From Thecamonas trahens ATCC 50062 (lineage: Eukaryota > Apusozoa > Apusomonadida > Apusomonadidae), in NCBI RefSeq assembly GCF_000142905.1, contig NW_013657667.1:108714-172713 (forward strand): a stretch of 64,000 nucleotides of DNA, read 5' to 3'. The position numbers and the translations under genes are program-made. Below are positions 60,701 through 64,000 of this stretch, in pieces; positions within the stretch are counted from its first letter, which is position 1, and each line of letters opens with the position of its first letter. The notes under the pieces were generated by a model. The model saw only the letters and a program-made list of their open reading frames with translations. It was not told the DNA's origin and ran no database searches.

Positions 60701-61708
60701 ATGCTCATTGTCCTTCCGTGCGAGTCGTCGGCCGACGGCAGAAAATACCTTTGGGCCGCGCCGTGGATCGAGTGCAGCTCGTCGAACACAACTTGGGTCA
60801 ACCTGGTCGTTGTTGGCTCGGTCTTCTCTGCTCTCTATGGCCTTGGCGTCCCGGTCATGTTCCTCGCCATGATGCGGGCGCGGAGCAAGACGCTGGAGCG
60901 GCTGGCTGCCGCTGGGCTTGTCGAAGTCGACGGCCACTGGCTCCAGTGGTTCTACGCCGGGTACCGCCCAGGCGCGGCGTGGTACGAGTTTGTCATCATG
61001 GGCCGCCGGCTGGCCATTGCGGTTGTCGCGGTCATTCCCTCGTCGTCACCCATTGTGCCGCTCGGGTTTTTCATGACTCTCGTCGTTGCTCTCTTCATGC
61101 ACATCTACCGCCAGCCGTTCCTCTACCAGCCGCTCAACCGGCTCGAGCTCCTCACACTCGTTCAGCTCTTCCTCACCTTTGTCATCGGGCAGATTTTCTC
61201 GTCGCGGACCCACGAGAGCTCCCTGCCGTCGTCGTCGATCTACCTCGAAGCGACGGTCGTTGTGAGCAACGCCGGTGTTGTCATTCTCTATCTCATTGCA
61301 ATTGTCGTGGCAGTCAAGCGCCGCGTCCGCGCCCGGAAATCACACGGCAAGGCTAGGCGCGCGGACGAGCTGCCGCTCTGCGAAGCGCCTGCGCTCTCGG
61401 CGCCGATCAAGATCCCGCCGCTGCCGCTGCAGACCATCCTCAAGCCCGCGCCACTGGTGCTGCCGCCGCTGCGCGTGCCCGGCCCCACGCCAAGCTTGGA
61501 AACAATCATCGACGTCGACTCATACTCGTCGTCGGGATGGTACACCGCCACCGGGTCTGAGGAGGAGGAGCAAGCCGAGTGCTACGAGCCCGAGCCGCCT
61601 GCCCTCGAAGCCGAGATTCGGGCCTTTGTTCGCGCGCACAGCGCCGGCGACGAGACCGATGAAGCCCTGGTGGCGTCACTCTTAGCTGTCTGGAATGCGC
61701 CCAAGTAA
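57776..61708 (+). CDS. LRR receptor-like protein with EGF-like region and multispan C-terminus
   Basis: 1,310 residues from the ATG at 57776. Signal peptide ('LLCLFALAVAAAAVSVPA'), then a plant-type LRR cap ('LNALYEATNGPTWADSRGWN', paired Cys 'GVTCSTN'). About 20 LRRs of the 'L-x-G-x-I/L-P' type follow ('LSGNKLSGTLP', 'LTGTIPPELG') to about residue 660. A Cys-rich EGF-like region has 'LCECLPGYHGSNGDCLSC' and 'DRLCSRCSAGYFPQGRRC'. From about residue 830, nine or ten hydrophobic helices form a membrane domain, then a ~130-residue cytosolic tail. This LRR plus Cys-rich plus multispan layout occurs in expanded protist families of unknown ligand; no kinase domain. Intronless. Confidence 0.8.
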   Translation: MPPHLGAGTLLCLFALAVAAAAVSVPAAELAALNALYEATNGPTWADSRGWNDGDACAAVGVTCSTNVTAGTAHVVAIELSGNKLSGTLPASGWDLPELRILDLSDNLIGGTVPVSWGESLQALEELNLGGERLLSLAAHEGLGPNYRYFTSIKVYSSNPLTGTLPPEWGKLSKLVMLSLATGGTAQGAGFVGSIPDEWIGMRSLVYINIAHSGLGGDVLAPVLARINGLRYVNARFCGFKSIPREFVGSTISQLELTGNPMSGFEFPTWLSEWSALEEFALNICNITGTLPASLGEMTQLTRVVIGSAPHLHGVISPTWGNLVNMRGLFIYQIGLTGTIPPELGAWTKIERLVLAETGLTGTIPPELGQMSAASYVLLNRNKLSGTLPRELEHMTALADLAVHSNNLSGTIPPSWGTNMVNLVNLRAFDNSLSGTLPPGFPALEIVDVHNNNLQGHLDILCNKAKLGIVDVSSNGLSSFPDCKTCIGEVDISNNAFVGQLPTMEHVSCLTKLSASHNMFSSSSLPSSWSRLNTTLAHLDLSYNNLAGAVSNYLIRIKYGNSLGYIDLSHNKLSGQIQQTVFSHVDASFLQGLVRLYVNDNNIVGSVPGLLERLPLLHEVDLSNNNFTGSASPMTEDAIANADLRGNPGLREPDGISLPVNVIAHYPLVQPSVELNYRCPTLTDTVTQRVRLDLDAHYYGASLCECLPGYHGSNGDCLSCTHLGPAVTCEGGQVVLNQRGLGLYDVYAANVTINPNYFRVGTAPSGDPLIDPCYRLSSDETSCNPAGAHPAVCAVGYEDRLCSRCSAGYFPQGRRCRKCPRILPELMAVAYSVSFCVWYAINQTGRRSAVLTPLVKSLFIFMQTSALIFARSSAFFWPSSILSFFSISFGWTAVSTNVLTCLVSSTAAWETSFVFSTLIVPGLGLFCLLAYGLLASISRCTRSGLLGKDEQHWRYGGIRSMLAILNLMYMPITVGMLIVLPCESSADGRKYLWAAPWIECSSSNTTWVNLVVVGSVFSALYGLGVPVMFLAMMRARSKTLERLAAAGLVEVDGHWLQWFYAGYRPGAAWYEFVIMGRRLAIAVVAVIPSSSPIVPLGFFMTLVVALFMHIYRQPFLYQPLNRLELLTLVQLFLTFVIGQIFSSRTHESSLPSSSIYLEATVVVSNAGVVILYLIAIVVAVKRRVRARKSHGKARRADELPLCEAPALSAPIKIPPLPLQTILKPAPLVLPPLRVPGPTPSLETIIDVDSYSSSGWYTATGSEEEEQAECYEPEPPALEAEIRAFVRAHSAGDETDEALVASLLAVWNAPK

Positions 61709-61771
61709 AGAGGACGCAAACGCAAGCGGAGGAGAGGAGGAGGGTACACAAGTTCAATAACGCCGCAGCTC

Positions 61772-63890
61772 TCATCCCCACCAGGCCTCCTTGAGCTTGA
61801 CGGCGCCCTGGGCAAAGTCGTCGGTGGTAAGCGTGACGAGTGTGTCGATAGAGCCCGAGTCAAGGTCGAGGCGCATGTTGAGATGCTCAATAGCATTGTC
61901 GACGAGGCGCGACGAGAGGCCGCCGTTGTGCTTGGAGCGCTCGGTCGGCGAAAAGGCCGACGAAATGATGGGCGCGAGCTCGGTCTCAACGCCAGGAGCG
62001 AGCTTGAAGTTCTTGGAGGCGACCTTCTGGATGACGATCTGAACAAGCTCGTCCACCGAGTAGTCGGCAAAGTCAAAGGTGTACGAGATGCGGCGCGAGA
62101 GGCCGGGGTTGACCGACTTGAACTCAGTCATCTCGTCGGCGTAGCCGGCAAAGATAAAGATGATGCGCTCGTCGCCAGGGTTCTGGCGAGTCATCTCGGT
62201 CATAAGCGTCTCGATGGCTTCCTTTCCAAAATCCTTCTTGCCGCCCGAGCTCAGCCGGTAGGCCTCGTCGATGAAGAGCACGCCACCTGCGGCGCGCTGG
62301 ATGACGGCCTTGGTCTGGATGGCGGTCTGTCCGATGTAGCCGGCGACGAGGTCCTCGCGCGAGACCTCGACAAAGACATCGCGCGAGATGAGGCCAATCT
62401 TGAAGAAGAGTGCGGCGAGGAGGCGGGCAACGGTGGTCTTTCCGGTTCCAGGGTTGCCAATGAGCACCATGTGATGGTCAGCCTTGGCGGTGACGGTGAC
62501 ACCGGCCAGCCGGCGGCGCTCGTTGAGCCGAATGGCCTTGAGCATGCGGCGCATCTGCTCCTTGACCTGCGAGAGGCCGACAATCTGGGCAAGCTGCGAT
62601 TCGAGGTACTCGGAGATCTCATCGCGCGGGCCGTTGTCGACCTTCTCAAAGACCTGGGTGAGGAGCACGGCAACCGGATCGCTGGCGTCGGCAGCGGCGT
62701 GGGTTTCCCGGAGCGCGGCGAGGCCAGGCCAAGCCCGGATCCGCTGCAGCGCCTTGATGGATGCAGTAAGGATGGAGAGCATGTTGCCGGCGAGGACCTG
62801 GAGCTCCTCAATGGCCGACGCGTCGGCAAGAAGGCCGAGCATCGACTCGATGCCAGCACCGGCGACAAAGGCGTCGTCAAAGCCGGCGACGGCCCGAGCC
62901 TTGAGGGCGAGCAGCGTCTCGAGCGTGTGCGAGGCCGCGGTTGTGTTGTTCTCGCGGAGCGCGTCCGGCAGCTGGGCGACAAGCGCCTCCACCACTGTCG
63001 ACGCTGTCTTGGGGTTCTTCTCTGCCAGATACTCGACAGCCGAGTGGAGCATGCCATGGAAGAGGTCCTTGGTAGTGGCCTCGTCCGAGTTGGTGGAAAC
63101 GAGCGAAATGTTGTGCAGGGCAACGAGGGCCTGAAGCTCGGCCTTGGCCTTGGACTCGACACGGTGTTGCTTCTCCATCTCTAGGAACTGCTTGTAGATC
63201 GACGCGTTGTCCTTCTTGAGCTTTTCATACTCTTCCGCGTCGACAGTGACCGTCGAGCCCGAAGGCGACGGGCCGTCGGGCTTGGACGCTGCCGCCGGCG
63301 GCGGTGCCCCGTTCTCGAGGTTGTTGCGCCGAGCGCGGAGGACCTCGATCTGCGACGGGCCCGCACGCGACGGATCAGCACCGCCAGCGCCGACATGCGA
63401 GGTCGGCCGCGAGCCCGGTGCCGGGCCGGCCTCGACCATGCCCTTGGCCGAGTACCCGATGATGAGCTTGGTCTCGCCATCGCCAAGCGTGATGACGTCG
63501 CCGTCCTGCAGCAGCGTCTCGGCCTGGGACTGAACCCGGCGCTTGTTCAGGAACGTGCCGTACCGCGAGACATCCTCCAGTGTGAGCAACGGTGGGTCTT
63601 CTGCCACAGGCGACTCGGTGGCGCGGAGGTTGAGATGATGGCGCGAGACGGAGCCGTCGTCGATGAGCACATCACAGTCGACCCGACCAGCCTTGTACAT
63701 CTTGCCCGGCTTGACCCAGAACAGCTGCGCTGTCCTCGTTCAATGCATCATCAAGTGAGTGGCAGAAGCAAGTCAGGGAAGGTGGTGGTGGTGGTCATGG
63801 TCATGGTGGTGGTCATGGTGGTGGTGGTAAAAGTCAAATTTTGCGCATAACGGGCGACGCTGTCACTCACGCGCCAAAACAGAGAAGCAT
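61772..63890 (-). CDS. FHA-domain plus CbxX/CfxQ-type AAA+ ATPase
   Basis: The main exon, 61772-63734, encodes an FHA domain at the N-terminus ('MYKAGRVDCDVLIDDGSVSR', 'DVSRYGTFLNKRRV'), a short coiled coil ('EEYEKLKKDNASIYKQFLEM'), a helical repeat segment, and a CbxX-family AAA+ module: Walker A 'LIGNPGTGKTTVARLL', pore-loop area 'DLVAGYIGQTAIQTK', Walker B 'GGVLFIDEAYRL', sensor 1 'IFIFAGYADEM', arginine finger region 'NPGLSRRISYTFDF'. A probable exon 1 at 63871-63890 (ATG at 63890, donor GTGAGT) joins in phase 2 at an AG at 63735-63736, giving 'MLLCFGATAQLFWVKPGK'; this part is tentative. FHA suggests recruitment by phosphothreonine (family knowledge). Client unknown. Confidence 0.82.
63735..63870 (-). 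repeat. Proposed 5' intron of the FHA-AAA+ gene with GGT/CAT repeat
   Basis: The intron proposed between exons 1 and 2 contains an imperfect GGT/CAT trinucleotide stretch (about 63782-63830 on the plus strand). It begins with GTGAGT on the minus strand. Confidence 0.45.
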
Positions 63891-63940
63891 GCCGGTGGCA
63901 GGCCAAGTGGGATGGGGGTGGGGGTGGGATGGAGATAGAA

Positions 63941-63947
63941 TATAAAG
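63941..63947 (+). promoter_or_regulatory. TATA-like element near right edge
   Basis: TATAAAG in an otherwise purine-rich flank upstream of the FHA-AAA+ gene, oriented to the right. It could serve a gene beyond the window. Only the motif supports this. Confidence 0.2.
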
Positions 63948-64000
63948 AGGGGAAAGGGGGAGAGGGGGTGCAGATGGGGAAGATGAAGATGAAGAGGAGA

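Noticed and set aside
1..64000. CRISPR arrays, tRNA or rRNA genes, transposons
   Set aside because: The repeats are contiguous minisatellites and microsatellites without spacers. I saw no cloverleaf with intact A and B boxes, no rRNA sequence, and no transposase or reverse transcriptase.

Overview
This is a GC-rich eukaryotic nuclear window holding about 28 protein-coding loci, no recognisable rRNA or tRNA, and one 182-base assembly gap (19677-19858). The gene set points to a free-living unicellular flagellate. It includes three ciliary genes (B9D1, an EFHC1/Rib72-type DM10 protein, MAPK15/ERK7), actin and chromatin machinery (Arp3, JMJD6, NC2-alpha), cell-cycle and kinetochore parts (APC5, CENP-K), the exosome subunit EXOSC6/MTR3, GPI and nucleotide enzymes (PIGB, UMP-CMP kinase, cytosolic aspartate aminotransferase, malonyl-CoA decarboxylase) and large repeat-rich or receptor-like proteins. 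The GC bias, few short introns and gene content would suit an apusomonad such as Thecamonas; that assignment is inference, not something the sequence proves.

Layout. 1-9 kb: JMJD6 (-, cut by the window edge), divergent from B9D1 (+) across a GATC-rich microsatellite; a secreted/membrane EGF and cysteine-repeat protein (-); Arp3 (-). 9-19 kb: a small single-span membrane protein, an acidic-tailed coiled-coil protein, APC5 and a BPI-fold secreted protein (both -), a 22-bp minisatellite, EXOSC6 (+) meeting a calcineurin-like phosphoesterase (-) stop to stop, then a Cys-rich two-span membrane protein. 20-31 kb: EFHC1-like (+), NC2-alpha (-), a ~1,700-residue ankyrin protein (-), aspartate aminotransferase (-), a BAR-like protein (+). 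31-42 kb: a C2 protein with a 14-residue minisatellite, then a decayed stretch with an MPDU1-like pseudogene and a broken GT61-type glycosyltransferase gene, then MAPK15. 42-64 kb: a CHAT-like protein with an N-myristoylation motif, PIGB, a lysine-rich protein ending in a CaaX box, UMP-CMP kinase, a multi-span protein, CENP-K, MLYCD, a long coiled-coil protein, an LRR receptor-like multispan protein, and an FHA plus CbxX-type AAA+ ATPase.

Architecture. Introns are few, 139-622 nt, GT-AG with GTAYGT-like donors, and almost all lie within the first ~100 codons. Convergent neighbours are packed extremely tightly: stop codons abut or overlap at 16784/16785 and 45200-45203.

Caution on reading frames. 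Several conserved genes (aspartate aminotransferase, UMP-CMP kinase, MAPK15, the EGF protein, the membrane protein at 49345-50552) each have a single frame break that is most easily explained by one missing base (14 extra bases in MAPK15). I read these mainly as assembly errors. The MPDU1-like locus, with two in-frame stops, looks like a true pseudogene.
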